From NCBI RefSeq assembly GCF_003014735.1, contig NZ_PYAX01000008.1:124001-188000 (forward strand): a stretch of DNA of 64,000 bases, in the 5' to 3' direction. Source of the stretch: Saccharothrix carnea (GTDB taxonomy: Bacteria; Actinomycetota; Actinomycetes; Mycobacteriales; Pseudonocardiaceae). Each line of letters starts with the position of its first letter. Within the stretch, counting starts at the first letter, position 1. Positions 63,744 through 64,000 of the stretch are shown piece by piece. Made by a program: the position numbers and the translations under genes. The notes under the pieces were generated by a model. That model saw only the letters and a program-made list of their open reading frames with translations, ran no database searches and was not told where the DNA came from.

Positions 63744-64000
63744 GTCTCGAAAGCTCAAGAGCTCGAAAAGATCAAAAGCGTCCTCGCCGGACGGGCAGAT
63801 CAGCAGGATGACCCCAACTACCCCTGGATGTCCCGACCCGGCGTGGTCCCGGGCTTCGTGTCATCCCACCGACCCCCGCGCCGTGCCACTGGCACGTCCT
63901 TCTTCCCTGGAAGGAGGGCTTCGTGTCATCCCGCCGACCTGGCGCAGCCTTACCGCACGTGTCAAGGGCGGCGCGTCCACCTCTGCCCGCGGCGTCAACT
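63744..64000. repeat. Non-coding palindromic repeat element, copy 2 (cut by window end)
   Basis: It begins 6 bases after the stop of the preceding gene with A-rich CTCGAAAGCTCAAGAGCTCG, then the same 33-bp terminal repeat as copy 1 (63774-63806, identical to 16403-16435) and GATGACCCCAACT. After about 50 bases of related sequence, positions 63886-64000 are the reverse complement of 16547-16659 of copy 1 (a 2-base length difference). GGCTTCGTGTCATCCC occurs twice inside (63852 and 63918). The right end lies beyond the window. No gene is seen. Confidence 0.85.

Overview
The window is a high-GC (roughly 70-75 %) actinobacterial chromosome segment. It is densely coded, with many GTG/TTG starts and 4-base start/stop overlaps. 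Gene content points to the order Pseudonocardiales (a relative of Saccharothrix, Actinosynnema, Lentzea or Amycolatopsis): an arabinan-precursor (DprE1/DprE2) cluster, an Rv2578c-type radical SAM protein carrying an intein, and a gene order at the left end that, from memory, matches Mycobacterium tuberculosis Rv2587c to Rv2572c. The genus assignment is inference.

Layout. 1-8.9 kb: conserved core of secD (truncated by the window edge), secF, apt, rel, a cyclophilin, an MBL hydrolase and hisS. 8.9-16.4 kb: a spermidine-synthase-like protein, small membrane proteins, a YibE/F-like protein, an iodotyrosine-deiodinase-like nitroreductase, NAD salvage (pnuC-nadR), and divergently a LexA-box-associated radical SAM gene interrupted by an intein. 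16.4-16.8 kb: a non-coding palindromic repeat; a second copy with its core inverted sits at 63.7-64.0 kb. 16.8-28.4 kb: a Tat-exported berberine-bridge-type oxidoreductase, an NTF2-like protein, then an eight-gene translationally coupled operon (TetR, DinB-like, AtuA-like in two pieces, two acyl-CoA dehydrogenases and a biotin-dependent acyl-CoA carboxylase) behind a 46-bp operator palindrome, followed by a convergent HTH regulator. 29.1-33.4 kb: three paralogous secreted subtilases, two of which lack the oxyanion-hole Asn, with a GNAT acetyltransferase between them. 33.4-39.2 kb: a compact decaprenyl-phosphoryl-arabinose pathway (dprE1, dprE2, an AftB-like arabinosyltransferase, a PAP2 phosphatase, a UbiA-type DPPR synthase; divergent gtrA). 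39.2-44.2 kb: aspS, a DUF389 protein, a phosphotransferase-like protein, an SGNH hydrolase. 44.2-52 kb: a two-component system with two GT39-like membrane glycosyltransferases, a GT2-GtrA fusion and a small secreted protein, apparently tied together by arrays of 11-bp-spaced direct repeats. 52-56.6 kb: a CopC-like protein, a 5'-nucleotidase-like phosphatase, a Mug-type DNA glycosylase, an orphan DUF742 protein, an S4 RNA-binding protein and a small HExxH membrane protein. 57.1-63.7 kb: a polyprenyl-phosphate sugar transferase and a 1613-residue secreted protein with four DUF4082 repeats, possibly the start of an exopolysaccharide locus.

The most distinctive signals are: the dispersed inverted-core repeat with outward terminator-like ends; the intein that splits the CX3CX2C cluster motif of a probably LexA-regulated radical SAM enzyme; the 11-bp repeat arrays that define a small response-regulator regulon; and the two oxyanion-hole-deficient subtilases beside an intact paralogue. 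No tRNA, rRNA, CRISPR array or transposase gene was recognised.
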